Shown here: in pieces, positions 48,546 to 61,419 of the stretch | How the letters are laid out: the number at the start of each line of letters is the position of its first letter | Numbering within the stretch: the first letter of the stretch is position 1 | From: Heterobilharzia americana | Taxonomy: Eukaryota > Platyhelminthes > Trematoda > Strigeidida > Schistosomatidae | DNA: 64,000 nt | Direction of reading: 5' to 3' | NCBI GenBank assembly: GCA_944470555.2 | Contig: OX104127.1 | Location: 136,418,786-136,482,785, forward strand | The notes under the pieces: generated by a model | Database searches by the model: none | What the model was told of the DNA's origin: nothing | The model's input: only the letters and a program-made list of their open reading frames with translations | Made by a program: the position numbers and the translations under genes

Positions 48546-49189
48546 ATCCGTCATTAACATTTAAGTCACTAAAAAGGCCATAAAAATGTCGACCAGGATA
48601 GAAATGTAATCGTAAAGCCAATAAGTACTGTTAATATATTACACACAGAGTTCCCTGGTTCACTTTTCCAAATCCCTAATCTCTTCGACGTGAATTGAGG
48701 GATATGATGTCGATGAAAATTGTTGGGTACTACTCCCCTAGAATAGATTCCGAACGCTCTTGAAAATGTGTGGGTTTCCTTCAAAAGCTTCCAAACGGGA
48801 AAAAGTTGAGACACGAAGAACACAACAGGAGCAGGTCAACATATATTTCCAAGCAGGCGACACCAAAGATGCAAAAGTTGTATTTGTAAGAAACTGGTAG
48901 TTGCAGATAAAAATCTCTTGCCTTTAAATATGTTAGGAAAAACTTACATGTGGAAAATGATATGAAGAAATATAATTTTCGATTTAAGACTCCGATGAGA
49001 AGGGGTTTACGTCGTCTTCATGGGTGACAGGTTAAAAACAAAATGGCAAATTACTGATTACACCGACTGTTAGCATTAGATACTAATAAGCCCAAATACT
49101 CGGTGACGGTCGATGGTATGGATGATGGAATAAACTCAAACAAACATTTCTACAATCGATTTTCCGCATGAATGGGAACTTCAGTTTAG

Positions 49190-49880
49190 AGGTAGTGTTC
49201 ATCACGGAAGGAAATCAGTTGAGGAGTCACTGAAAACCTGGGAACACTGGACGGCCGTTTCGTCCTGGTATGACGCCCCTCAGCAGTACTCACCCATGAC
49301 CCGGCCAAGGATAGAACTCAGGGCCCTCAGGTTCTGCCGCCAACGCGCCAACCATTCAGTCGCTGGGTCGGTTCTCAGTCTCCTAGCCCTGCTGATTTGT
49401 GATATGAAGCGGCCATCACCCAAGGTCTCCAGCTGCTATCTGCTCCCCTTCCGGTTGGTTGACCCCACAACCCCCAGCTTATATCAGACCGCGAGGAATA
49501 CTGTCTCTGAATTAAAATCTCCGTTCATCTCGAAAATACATTACCCTATGGCGCTCATTGGCGAGACGCCTTCAGATGAATATCCTGAAGTTCTGATGGG
49601 AAGCCCTGTGTGACCTGGGGGGTCAACAAGTCAGAATTGAAGTGGATGCCGGGTGAGGACCATGGTGAACGGGAGTAGGAAGCTGTAAACCGTTGAACTG
49701 CAAGATAGTGGTTGAACGGTTAGCGTGTTCACCATGAAATCTGGACGCCCTGAGTTGCATCTCTGGTGGGTGGGTTCATATGTGCGCGCTGCTAAGGAGC
49801 CCCATATCGGGAGGAAACAGCTGTCCAGTGCCCCCAGGTTTTCAGTGGTTCCTCGACCGATGTCGATCGGCAATGAATAC
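49190..49880. mobile_element. Pair of tRNA-like SINE family D copies in opposite directions
   Basis: A minus-strand copy at 49190-49420 (actcacccatgacccggcca) is joined to a plus-strand copy at 49590-49880 (gtggttgaacggttagcgtg, accatgaaatctggacgcc). Both carry the ctgtccagtgc or gaacactggacggccgt segment. Confidence 0.6.
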
Positions 49881-50439
49881 TTCCTCTAAATTTCTATAAT
49901 CATCCGCTTTTTACGGTTGCCTTGTTTTTTCCGCATGGCCTCTCTTGCACCACAGTCAACCACTTGCATTAGTTTAACCAGGCCGTAATGGACTGTAATA
50001 TCAGATAATCCAGCTACACCGAGACAATGCGGAGAATAACGGAGTTCGAAGGTGGTCGAACAAATTCTCCATCCTAATGTATATTCGACATAGTTGACTA
50101 GCCTATGTTAGATAAACTCTGAAAGGTTTTTTTATTGTTTTTACCATCCTAAATGTCATCCCCTAAATCATGTGCCCGAATTCAACCAACCATGATGGTA
50201 TGAAATGACTGCTCTACATAATTTCTAGATGCGAAGCCAAAAGTTTTTGCTGCATTTCTCAAATCGGTGGGAGGGGAAGAGCACGTCCATGTTATTCAGA
50301 TGAGCTTTGAAAACCTCCTTGGTACAGCGGCAGGGAAAGTTGTACGATCAGAAAATCACCAAAATAATACTACCACAAAGTTTAACACAAGTACACTATT
50401 CACGTCATCGTATGTGTCCAATGTGGTTGACTGGATATT

Positions 50440-50795
50440 AATCGTTGTTGTGATACTTGTAACTCCCCGTTGCTATGCAAGGCTGAATCAGGCCATCATG
50501 AATGTTTGGCAACATCTAAGCATCCTCATAGGAGCACATCTGCCAACAGAGGTTTGAGCGGTTAGCCCTTTACACCAACGGGGGCCTATAATTAGCATAA
50601 CGATAACTGATAACCGTTGGACAAGAGGTGGTTATTGTGTCTCATTGATCTAGTGGATGATGATCCGGAGTTTAAAGCGGCGGGTACTGGGCCCGAGTCA
50701 CAGTGGAAACAACATCACTAACTGGGTTGTAGTATATCCGGCTGACGAGTCTGAGACAGGACGAAACCAGTGTCCTGGATTCGCCTGCTAGTCAA
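50440..50795. mobile_element. SMα-type SINE: minus-strand scrap plus plus-strand unit
   Basis: Bases 50450-50560 match the upstream part of the family on the minus strand (gatacttgtaactccccgttg). Bases 50630-50795 are a plus-strand unit with a tRNA-like block and a hammerhead. Confidence 0.65.
50730..50793 (+). ncRNA. Hammerhead ribozyme in SMα copy, core intact, novel stem II
   Basis: CTGACGA is at 50742-50748, GAAA at 50763-50766 and the GTC triplet at 50772-50774. Stem II is GTCT with GGAC (one G-U pair) closed by GAGACA, unlike the usual TCC/GGA with CAAATA. Helix I (TCCGG with CTGGA) pairs imperfectly. The core is complete. Confidence 0.75.
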
Positions 50796-51099
50796 CAAGA
50801 TCAATATGACCGGGTAATAACTTGGCGGACACATTATTTCTCCGTAGCTTGCTGACATGATTGAATGCTCTAATCGAGAAGTACTGTGCTATGCCAGGTG
50901 GTTAGAATGTAGGATGCTGTAAACGCTTACTGCTCATGAGTATTTCTCTTCAATATCAGAAGTTTCAGTATCGCCAGCTCACACGGTCTCAATTGGTGGG
51001 TGCATACAGTGACATTACGGTGTAAAGCAAATGACAACTAATTCGAAATCCTCCACACGGTTTGACCGGAACATTCCAAGGGAGTGAGATCAAGGGATC

Positions 51100-51510
51100 C
51101 GGGTATAGATGAGGCTCTGGTCATTCAGAAGTCCAAACAAGCGTTATGTATCTCGGTTGCCCAGTGCTACAGTCAGAGACGTCAAAACTGAGCCATTCGG
51201 TCCGCGACTAACACCTTGTAGGACTGAATCACACGCACTGATTGGCCACTGGAGGGTACCCAACGTGGGTTCGAATCACAGGTGAAACACCAGCCCCATC
51301 GATGTCGCAGATACCCTTTGCTGACAAGTGTCAGAAAGCACCGGACCTAGATCGAGAAAAACTTCCTGCCAACCGCCACCATCCAACTGACATCTCCCAG
51401 TACATGGTGATGGTGAGTCTCCTAGCCTAGTGACCACGTTGAGAAACGACTGGTCGAATTCCACCAACACAAAGGACTAAACAACATGAAGTTGGCTATT
51501 TTCCAACGAC
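51100..51510 (-). mobile_element. tRNA-like SINE family F copy
   Basis: The same order of motifs as at 44.0-44.2 kb. It ends at about 51510, next to the left 340-bp inverted arm. Confidence 0.55.
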
Positions 51511-51541
51511 CAGTGAATGTATACATAATAATAACAATATA

Positions 51542-51883
51542 TTTCATGCAACTTACGTTGCATGAAAACGAACCGGTTTAAAGGTCTGGTCATTTTGGTA
51601 GTGTGAACTGACTGTTATGTGCAATATGAAGCTGTGCAATAGACACCGTACATAAAGGATGCATCCAGAGTAAGAGCGTTAATGCTCAGCAAACAGCAAA
51701 AACGAAACGGATAAACACCAACATAGTTGTTCATCATACTGAGGCAAGCTCAGTTCGAAAGTAGGAATTATTCGGCTGTTGTTTGAATCTTCCAATATTC
51801 GTTGAGTTAGGGCGGGTAGTACAGCTATGACCTCGGGCTTTATGCGTTCGTCATAAGGTCTTGATGGCAAAGTGCACTGTCAG
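51542..51883 (+). repeat. Left 340-bp arm of an inverted repeat
   Basis: The arm begins with a palindrome, TTTCATGCAAC-TTAC-GTTGCATGAAA. It then matches the reverse complement of 55390-55729 almost base for base, through the segment ending aaggtcttgatggca. No clear target duplication is visible outside the arms. Confidence 0.8.
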
Positions 51884-52999
51884 CTACCATACAAACATCT
51901 CAGTTTCTCAAAAAATTTTGTCCACGGAAATTCATTTAGATGGAAATCGTAGGCAGTCCTCACTAGGGTATATCGATTTAACCAACCCATTTGAGTGTTC
52001 CCTTAAGTCAACGCCATCAAAGCGTTTCAGCCAACAAGGTTGCGCATACAATAAGAACGATATCTATTACTCAACTTCTCTTTAGTTATTAAAACGGCTG
52101 AATGTTCACTTCTGGCGTTATCAAGCCTAGGAAGAAATAAGATATTGCATACGGGACTGTTTGAGGTAGCCGTGATTTGGCAGGCTGGTGTTACTAAGCT
52201 GGGATGAAGTGAAAAACTGAGCTATGTCCGATTTTAAACCGGTGGTCGTTGGACTATCGGCCTGGCGGCCAACCAGTTGAGCTGCGAGATTGGGATGCGA
52301 GTTAGGTTGTCAAGTTCCTTTCAGTCATCAAGGAATTTGACCACCTCTCATGTGAATGCGAAAGGAAGGATATCCCTGTCCATTTCACTTATGTGATGCT
52401 GATGTATTATGTTGGCTGGCGCAGAGGTTGACCAATCACGTTACTTTATTCTAAAAAGAATTGTCCTCCAATCCAAAATACTGCAACGTGATAAGTTATT
52501 TTAGCAGTCGTTGGGGTGGCCTTTAAAGGCGGCCGGAGTAGCCAATCAGGTTTCTTCATTTCTGCTGGAAAGGCAGATTTTCATAAAACTAGGAAATCTA
52601 ATTGGTTATTTTGGTTGTTGCTCGAGTGGCCCTTGGAGTTACTCTGCGACAATTATAATCAAAATTATATACGAATAATGATAAACTGTAAATGAGAAAA
52701 AGTTCTAACCAATAAAACTGGGTCAATTAAAGCAATTTTGAATGTCACGGTGTCTGCCGGTATCAGCTCCAGTGTGGTTGTCTCGAATAAGTGAGGTCAC
52801 ATTAGTGGATATGAAAAGTTGGCAATGTGAATAAAGGACTAATAAATGAAGCAGGTTAACACTTACACAAATATCGTGCACTTTCATAACCTGTAAACAG
52901 TTAAAAAGATGGTGAAGCACCCCGAAATCATTGCGCCCTACAAAAATTCTTTTTGCTGTGAAAAAATACGAAGTTGACGTTTGAGTTTATCATATGACC

Positions 53000-54400
53000 A
53001 AAAACCCTTGTCATGCAAGTGTTACTCCAGCATGTGGAAACTTCATAAAAGGCTTCATCGGTAGTGAACATCTTAGTTAAGAAGTATGTGTTGATGTTTC
53101 TGCTTTCGACAAATCTTTTGTACTCCAACATATCTCTCTCAACACTCTTTGTCTGACCGTTTCTAATGAAGAACGCTGTCTAAAATTCACCAAGAAAGCC
53201 GTTCTCAAGTGTCCGAAATCCCTGAACCTCTCACACAGTTGTGGCCCGGATAGTACGTCAAGTTTCATACCCACGGAATGTACTGATATTTTGTGCCATT
53301 CATTAACTAGCATGTGTAGCAGGCCGTTTTCAGAAAACACCGTGCTACCTACCTGAAAAGATATTACGATAGTTCCCATACCAAAGTCGCTGACCCCAGG
53401 CGCATATTTGAAATTCCAAAGGCAAACGGAACACTTTATACTATCACTGTCTTATATCACATTACCCATAATCTTGACAGAATTGCAAGTGTGTCAGGTG
53501 TGGCTTTTCGAACTTTACTCCAACATTTGAGTCCATTCTCAGACCTTTTTCTTCTGGACAAGCTGTCGCCAATACATAGTGAGCCCAGGATAACCAGCTG
53601 GCTGCATTCCTATTTCCCCGAAGGGAAACAATATGCTATTCGCATAGGGAAGCGCTGCATCTCATTGCTTACTGAGGCTAGTGTCTCTCAAGGTGCTGTT
53701 CTTTTATCCGGTCTTTTTTCTTCACGACGAACCATCTTCAGCTGGTATCGATTTTATCAAATATGCAGATTACCTGACGGTCCCCGTATTTATCTCTTCT
53801 TTGACAGACTGCGCCCAACTGAGTGATTTCCCATCTACTGTTTGTCTACAGTCTTCCCTTGAATGGTCTTGTGTTTAATTCTCCAGAATGTCAGGTTAAA
53901 ACCTTAGTTTCAAGTGTGAATATAACCTACCTAAACCCCTTAAGTCTTATCCTTCCTGTTCACTTGATGGTTGTGTATTAAAGAATCCTACAAGTGTGAT
54001 TTATCTCGGCGTGCTTTTCTTCAGACCTGTCCTGATCCTCAAATGTTTTACTAATCTCAAAAATGATCTTCCACCCAGATTACTATATCGGAAAGCTAAG
54101 AGTGTCTGACACAATTAGGACTCTTCTCTTGTGTTGTATAAACTCCTGGATCTTTCTTGCTACCCTCTATTGTTCCTCTTCATTCTTTCGTGGGTTGCGT
54201 AGAACTTTGAAGACTGCCAGCAGAACCAGAGGTATACCTCTACTTCTAATTGAAACTTGCGGGGAAAAATTAATTCATGTAAGCATCTGGCAGGAGCTAG
54301 TTAATCAAATGACCAGCATCTTCTTCACTCAAAGCTCTCTACGTTTTGGTCCCTAGGTGAGATCAGGAGCAAGCATATAAGACTTTACGGGCGTACGACT
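53000..54400 (+). pseudogene. Degenerate CR1/Jockey-like LINE reverse transcriptase
   Basis: Frames on the plus strand give GPDSTSSF...DILCHSL and VPIPKSLTPG (RT start). Next come ITSWLHSYFPEGKQYAIRIG with VSQGAVLLS (motif 4 region), then IDFIKYADYLTVPVF, where the catalytic YADD has become YADY. Several stops and frameshifts mean it is dead. It sits inside the pair of 340-bp inverted arms. Confidence 0.75.
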
Positions 54401-55389
54401 AAATATAAAAACTCTACAAAATCGTATTTAGAGCATATTCTGTGTAAGGATAAAGTGTCATTATGAAATAACCAATCAACTTGTGCTTTCAAAAGCAAAC
54501 TAACTACAGATTACACCGTTTACTGTTAATTCAGTATTATCAATCCAATAGCTAGCGTGACTGTCCCCCCAGCGTTTTCACGAAAGTTGTAAATGAAGTA
54601 AATATTCGTATCTCTCATGTGTAATTTCCACTTATTTCATTTTATTATGTATGCATTTACGCCGTTTCTATCCAGTTAACACTATGTGACATGCTGAAAA
54701 TTCTGTACAGTACTCCCGAAATGTCTTTCAGAACAAAGCCCTTACCATTACGATTATTGTTATTACTGTTGTTGTTGTTCTTGCTTTACGGTAATCCAGT
54801 TAGTTTAAGCAGGCTGCATAACAGTTTCTACTGTTTAGGGAAGTATGTATGGTGTTCTGTGTAGGTATATCACTCCTGAAGCTGGAAGAACACTGGATAC
54901 ATATTTAATGGGCATTTACCGTCATCAACATATGATCAGGTGTTACTGAGCAGCAGTTCAAGCTGCCACACCTCATATCAGCACAAGAAGCCTGAAGGAA
55001 CGAAGATGAAATGTAGAGAGATAAATAGTCGCTGAAAAGCAGTAGAAGGTAGTAAAAGGGAAGCAGGAATAAGAAAGTACAGAATTTAGTACAATGATCA
55101 ATATAAGAATAGTGTATCGATACGTTCGTGCCACTGACACCGATCCTCGGCCATATCACCTAAAGTCACCAACCTCTGGTTTCTGTTGCCACACGGACAC
55201 CAACCAGGTGGTCTACATTTCTCTACACGGTTCCGCTCAACAGTCGTTGACTTCGTTCACAGGTGCCATGTTTTAGTCTGGTCCAGGCTGAGTCCCTTTT
55301 CAGCCTGGACCTACTTCATCACCAAAAGTTTATCAAACGGTTTACCCAACCAGTCCTCCATCCATATGGAATCCTAGTAGTCTAATTTG

Positions 55390-55729
55390 TCAGCGTGCAG
55401 TATGCCATCAAGACCTTATGACGAACGCATAAAGCCCGAGGTCACAGCTGTACTACCCGCCCTAACTCAACGAATATTGAAGATTCAAACAATAGCCGAA
55501 TAATTCCTACTTTCGAACTGAGCTTGCCTCAGTATGATGAACAACTATGTTGGTGTTTATCCGTTTCGTTTTTGCTGTTTGCTGAGCATTAACGCTCTTA
55601 CTCTGGATGCATCCTTTATGTACGGTGTCTATTGCACAGCTTCATATTGCACATAACAGTCAGTTCACACTACCAAAATGACCAGACCTTTAAACCGGTT
55701 CGTTTTCATGCAACTTATGTCGTATGAAA
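55390..55729 (-). repeat. Right 340-bp arm of an inverted repeat
   Basis: The inverted mate of 51542-51883. Its outer end is the same palindrome with four substitutions. The 3.5 kb between the arms hold a degenerate LINE and unassigned sequence. Confidence 0.8.
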
Positions 55730-55919
55730 CATTTTATTCCATACTATATACCTAACATTGTGCGGTGAGGGAGATGATGACTGGGTGCGCGTAACACGTG
55801 TCCCTACCATCTCAGTCGATGAAGGTTCACAACCACACAACCCGACCTCCCTCTCCTCCCGAAGACTCTACACTCACTTCTGCGTAAGTGACATCATGAC
55901 CAACGGACCATGCTGCAAA

Positions 55920-56960
55920 AGAAACTGTCGTCAAACAACTGAAGTCTTCTCAGATAGTCTGCTCCCTAGTGGCCCTGTTTCACGGCCATACGGTACAACA
56001 GGAAGAACTGCAGCGTAGCACGCCTGTCCTCGGTAGAGAATGGGATGTCCCAGGGGTGCCATATATTTGGAGAGAGCCAATCGACACTTTTGTATACGTG
56101 CAGAGATTTCGTCGGCCATTCACCCACTCCCTCCTCATTGTTGGTCTGGGCACCTCTGAAGACCAGTACTGGAACAACAATTTGCACTTAGGTGACGATA
56201 AACGCATCCTAAACATTATTAAACTACCACTCAAGGTATCCGGAAGACTCTGAGTTTTCACCTAACAATACTATGTCATCTGCATGTACTGCATCTCCTG
56301 TGATTAGGTCAATCCCCATGTGGTCAGAGGGCGAGAGGAAGACCTCATTCAGAACATCCATGGTAAGCTCAATAAGAATGGAGGGAGATAATACCTCTGA
56401 CGCACAACAACCAGCATGCACAAATGACCTGATAACTAACCATAGGCTGTCAGCCCCACAAGCGTTTGAGTACAGCGCTTTCGACAGAGGTGTACCAATC
56501 CAATGAGACACAGTACCACAATACCGCTTGATTCATTTGGTCGAATGCCTCCTTTAGGTCAAGAACTACCGACACTGTTGGGTGTCGGTTAGTGTGTTCC
56601 AGAACCTGGCAGCGTAAATATCTGATAGAAACTCCCACAACCAGGTTTGGGTTGTGCCTGTTTTTCTTAGATTCGCCGCTCCCGAGCTCCAGTCAGCGTC
56701 CAACGCACCCAAACACTTCGCTCGCTACTGATAGTCGAGGCACCGCTGAAGACTAGTCCAAGAATAACAGTTTGCATTTAGGTGGCGAGAAACACATTTT
56801 CAAAGCGCCATTCAATGCGTCCTGAATATTGTGCATCTTGTCAGGGTCTTTGTCTCGAAGAACCATGTCATCTGCTCTCTCTAAGTCTACTAAAGCCTCT
56901 ACTGTGACAAGGTCTACCCAAGAAGTTAGATGGTGAGGGGGAGACCCCCATAAGAGTGTT
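55920..56960 (-). pseudogene. RTE-type LINE fragments, two copies side by side
   Basis: Bases 56660-55920 encode HPTVSVVLDLKEAFDQMNQA, ALYSNACGADSL, DVLNEVFLSPSDH, AVHADDIVLLGEN and ADEISARIQKCRLALS on the minus strand, from the RT core onward. Bases 56690-56960 repeat the middle of this region (agtccaagaataacagtttg like the segment near 56165-56185). That indicates a second, more decayed copy. Confidence 0.65.
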
Positions 56961-56974
56961 GATTATGTTCACTC

Positions 56975-57350
56975 ACCATCGAAGGGCCGGAAGCACTGAA
57001 CAGCCGTTTCGTCCGAGTATGAGGCCCTTCGGCAGTGCACACTCAAGATCTCGTGGGGACCAAACCTAGAATTTTCGGGTTTCGGGGCGAGCAAGTCACC
57101 ATTTGGCCAGTGAGTCAGGATCCAGTAGTTCACACTTTCAAACTTCTACCAATTCGTGATCTTTATCCAAGGCCAGAGTCTAGTATTTGTCCGACATCCT
57201 TTGCTCCACCAGTCACTTCTCATTAGAACGCCGGAAAATCTCGTCTCGAAGCGTGTCACTAATGACCACTGAACGGTAGGTCAGCGGTCTAGTAGTTCCC
57301 CAACTGAGTCGGTCAGTATTGAATACCACCTAGAAATCAACAAATCCTCA
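56975..57350 (-). mobile_element. tRNA-like SINE family D copy
   Basis: gaagcactgaacagccgttt, gcagtgcacactcaagatct and the far-end motif aaatcaacaaatcctcacaa mark a near-complete but diverged minus-strand unit. Confidence 0.55.
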
Positions 57351-57689
57351 CAAACTGGAAGCTTAAGTGGGGAAAGTTTCAAACGAACAACTTCCTTTCT
57401 TCTCCGAATCCGTGAAAGTGAAGTCTAGTTACCATAAATGCTGAATCATTACCTACAAGTGGACATTAGATGTAACTTCCGCTTTGTGTTTGCAGTGACA
57501 TTGAAATCAACAAGGGTTGATGGTCATAAACGAGTCGGGGGTGAATACTAGACAGGAATTATATCCATATACGTAGATATTTTGTAGTTTATCTTGACCT
57601 ACCAATGCCGTTCAAAAAAAACGAGAAAAAACAAGCGGAAATTATTTCTTCACTTGAAAAAATGGTGACTATTTTGGATCATTGCTATT

Positions 57690-57893
57690 GACCGATATAT
57701 CTGCAATTCTCCGCCGTAAAAGGAGCGGCCGTCGCACCTCCGTGGCTCAGTGAATAACGCCATGGTGTTCAAAGCGACGGGCACGAGGTTTGAGTTTCAA
57801 TGGGAACAACACCCACTGGGGTGCAGGTACACCCAACTAACGAGTCCCACGTAGGACAAAACGTGAGTTCTGGATTTCTTCGCTAGCCACAAC
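57690..57893 (+). mobile_element. SMα-type SINE, plus strand, dead ribozyme
   Basis: The tRNA-like head CCGTGGCTCAGTGAATAACG and a degenerate box B are followed by a hammerhead region at 57823-57890. Its core is mutated (CTAACGAG, CAAAAC), so self-cleavage is not expected. Confidence 0.65.
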
Positions 57894-57899
57894 GAAGCA

Positions 57900-60800
57900 A
57901 ATAATTTTGGATTATGTCTCAGCTGTCCAGGTCTGTACACAAAACAACAAGAAATCTAGGCTTATGAATCTAAGGCGAGAGTGGGACAGAAAGTACATGG
58001 GAACAGAGATCCCCTGACTACATCCGTCATCACCCCAAGGCCGATTCTCTTCAAATCCTTAATGCAAATAGAGGTACTTGGTTACTACTCTGTACCTTAC
58101 CTCAAGAATAAACTTCATGGAGTGTGTTTGTCATGTGTTAGGTGTTTAACGAGCTGTATGCGTGAAGTGATGTTCAAGGCGGCCGGTGATAGGTTCGAGT
58201 TTCCGTAAGGACACCATCATTCACTGAGATGCGGCTAAATCCAGCTTATCTGTCCCAGATAGGACGAAACGCGACTGCTGAAATCTATAGCTGCCGCCAA
58301 CAACTGAAGAACGCCACGAATTTAAATATTCACTTAATGGAGTGAACCTTGCTGATCCTTTTTTCTGTTGGCTAAACTTTCTTATTGTCATTTATGTTAC
58401 TTTTCTTCACTTGTACGCTTCTTCGCTATACTTGGCCCGTCATCCTAGTCACATTCACAGGCTGAAAGCAAGCGTAGAAAAGCTTGTTTACTTTGCAGAC
58501 CGTTTTGAATGTCCTTGAGGACTAGATTTCCGGCTAATCATCAGTGGAGACCTGAATATCTAAATCAGTATAACACTGCGTTAATTCACGTCTCACCACA
58601 CATACGAATATTGGTGAAGTGACTGAGTGAACAACAATAATAAGTACGTGAACGATTCTAACGTGACGAGACACTTAGACTGGATATGAATAGCGACCGT
58701 TCTTCCTCAGAACTTTAAAACTCCCCTGAGCCACGGAAATAAGAAAACAAAGACTGGCCCGTGACCATGAAGGAGACAATTTGTTCGACAGAAACACACT
58801 TAAGTACAGTTTTCACGAACACGTAAAACCACTAGGTCAAAAGTTAAATTACTTATTTTCATTGGTAGGTTGTAGGATAAATTATCCAATAGGGTTTTTC
58901 CTGATCAAACAGTGACACGAAAACAAACGGAAATCCAAAGGCTTCTGCATTGGCGGCTGATGACGTAAAACGCTGATTTCCATTTAAGCCGCTTAATATC
59001 AATTAGACAATTAATCAACTACAAACCTGAAATAACAACTCCATGGACTCTTCGCCGAAAGTTTCACATCACTCCCTCTTTGTATCCAAGATTAGTTGAG
59101 ATAGGCATCATAATGGTCCCATATACTTTTTCCACTGTATAGTCATTACTATTTGGGCACTTGCACAGACAGGAATGACGACAGACTCCTAATCTTAACA
59201 GCATCTGGAAGCTCCCCAATCACTCTACAAACTGCAGCTTACTGGCCCACAAAAACATTCGCCTCACTGAAGCTGATAGCAAGAAATCAGAAGAGACTCC
59301 CTTGCCTACTGTAGGAGCAGGCTACAAGACTCAAAACAAGCCGTAAGAACTAGGCGTGAGAGATCAGCAACTATCAGTTTTTTATGCCCACACTATCAGT
59401 GTTGGATGTTGGATGCACATGTACATTTTTGTGATGCAAATGGACTGCTCTCGAGTAGCTTTCTGCCACCTACAGATGAGGAGCAGTAATACTACTTTGA
59501 GACCAGGTCAATCAATAATTGACTATCTCTATCCTTCCAGGTTTTTCGGAACCAGGAAGACAATTGTAACCATTCGAAACCTAGAACGTACTCCAATAAG
59601 ACAGACGTAGAACTCAGGGAACCGCCGTCCACTAATTCTACAACACAAAGGTTGAAGTCCCACTGATGGCGTGGAATTACTTCATAAAACCTGGATCTGC
59701 TTGCGAAGAGATGAACTAGTTGTTACTCGCAATTGGAACAGGTATTGGATAATGTGTTCGTTTCCAAATGACCTTGGGGGCTCACTTAGTTTGGAAGGTC
59801 GGACAGCGTGAAGATGAGTATCTTACAGAAGATTGCTGAAATAGAAGCTGAGGTAATCGAATCTAGACTTTCATCAGGCTGACTTCAAGTGCTAAATTTT
59901 TTAATAATTATGTGTTTATAGTTGGCATCTGATATCAACTTTTCGCTTATTCTACAACACGAAGTTTGTAGTATAACGGTTTTGTAACTTCTTTGAAAGA
60001 GGCGTTTTTGATGCTGTTTAGACTTATTTGCTGGGTCATGAGAGCCAAAACTTGGTGCCATTTACGATTGTCGAGAGTTTCAGGTTCTATTATTGTTCTC
60101 TAGTCCTTCAATCTAATGTATTTTCCAAAACTACTCAAACTAGTTTGGGTAACAAAAGTTTGTTATGTCAAAAGTGGGGAAGTGAAAGGAATGGATGAGG
60201 AAATTACGGGTCAGTCCATTATGATCGATACTTCAATTGAAACGTTTAAGAGGGGACCAACCCATTAAGTAGGTATAATATATTCAATATCTTCGAAGCT
60301 TCAATACCTGTCATAAACATTTCAAATAAGCAAATCAATATACTCAAAACATACGTTATATATATGTATATATATGCCTTCTCAAATATCAAATACATGA
60401 CACCTACTTGGATTGATTCTTTTCTAAGTGTTTTAGTCGAAGTGTCCATTATAATGGGTTACCCTGTCATTTTCGCATTCATTCCCTTATTTCCCCATTT
60501 TTGTTAGTTTAGGTATTCACGTGCATATCCATGAGACTCATCTTATCATCCTTTCGCCCCTCTGTCTTTTTAAAATGAAGTTATAAATAATAAAGCTAGG
60601 CATGGAGCTGATTCCTAGCTCGTGTCGATGAAGGTTGTCTTGGTAGGGTATGTGTATATACATACTTTATACATTTACTAACTGGGTAGCATTGAGTGCT
60701 AGCATCACTTTTGTTTACTAGCAAAAGATCATCTGAAGTATCACTTGAGAATGAGCCTTAACAAATTATCAGGGTCTTAAAAATTTAATAGGACAGTTTT

Positions 60801-60990
60801 AAAGTAATTGGACGTTTTACCACTAAATTGTCTTCCAAACTTTGCTTTATCCAATAAGCTGACATTGAATGTTTGGTTTCAGAGCAATTTTCGTACTCGA
60901 GAAGATATTTCACCAAAAGTATGTATTACTTAGTGTTCTTCCTGACCAACATGATGTTAACCGGATGATAACTTAGTAGTTTAGGTAATT
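57900..60990. other. Intergenic region before DRG1, no gene recognised
   Basis: After the SMα scraps at 57.7-58.3 kb, bases 58310-60990 carry no recognisable coding frame or repeat family. A short TA-rich run lies near 60355-60375. Sequence nearer DRG1 has the unassigned open frames at 61138-61663. Confidence 0.4.
58080..58310 (+). mobile_element. SMα-type SINE, plus strand, decayed
   Basis: Box B is recognisable (GATAGGTTCGAGTTTCC). The hammerhead keeps TCCCAGATAGGACGAAACGC but has lost CTGATGA (CTTATCT) and its cleavage side. Confidence 0.6.
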
Positions 60991-61137
60991 AAAGTAATGA
61001 GCTCAGTGTGCGCAGCTTTCACAATTCACCATATTGTGAGTCAATTCATTTGCATTTCTTTGTGAGAAGTTACCATGGTCATCCTTTTTGCCAAACAGGG
61101 TCACACTATACTTTCATTTGATTTTTAGTGCAAACTC

Positions 61138-61419
61138 ATGGTTCTCATCACCATTATAACTAGTTTACTTAGCAGTTTTGTGCACAAAACTTATAATTCG
61201 ATTGTCTCACCTTCCATTGTTACAAGCGGTTGCAAATATTTGGTTGATAAGTGCGGTTTCAATTTGTCAAAGATCAGTACTATTCTAAATATCATGTCGC
61301 GACGTGCTAATCCTAAGAGTTGTCCGGTTGTTTATAAAACGCTTAAAGGTTGTGGCCTAATAGAATTAAAATTTTGGCCGTTATCAACTACAGTACCAGA
61401 TTCATACAATTCAGTTTAA
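61138..61419 (+). CDS. Possible small gene or exon, unrecognised
   Basis: An open frame of 93 codons begins at ATG ten bases after a good acceptor (TTTGATTTTTAG ending 61128) and ends at TAA just upstream of DRG1. The predicted product starts with a hydrophobic MVLITIITSLLSSF, then has a mixed region with several Cys and Lys, ending in STTVPDSYNSV. I recognise no domain. It does not look like the retroelement proteins elsewhere in the window. It may be the last exon of a gene upstream of DRG1, a short gene, or chance. The next frame, at 61439-61663, is also open and also unrecognised. Confidence 0.25.
   Translation: MVLITIITSLLSSFVHKTYNSIVSPSIVTSGCKYLVDKCGFNLSKISTILNIMSRRANPKSCPVVYKTLKGCGLIELKFWPLSTTVPDSYNSV

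Larger units (their letters stand above)
43330..51100. other. Repeat-dense intergenic region, left part
   Basis: Apart from the SINE copies listed, bases 44640-45060, 46340-48170 and 48550-49180 contain only short open frames with no recognised product and no splice pattern that joins them. I find no gene here. Confidence 0.45.
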
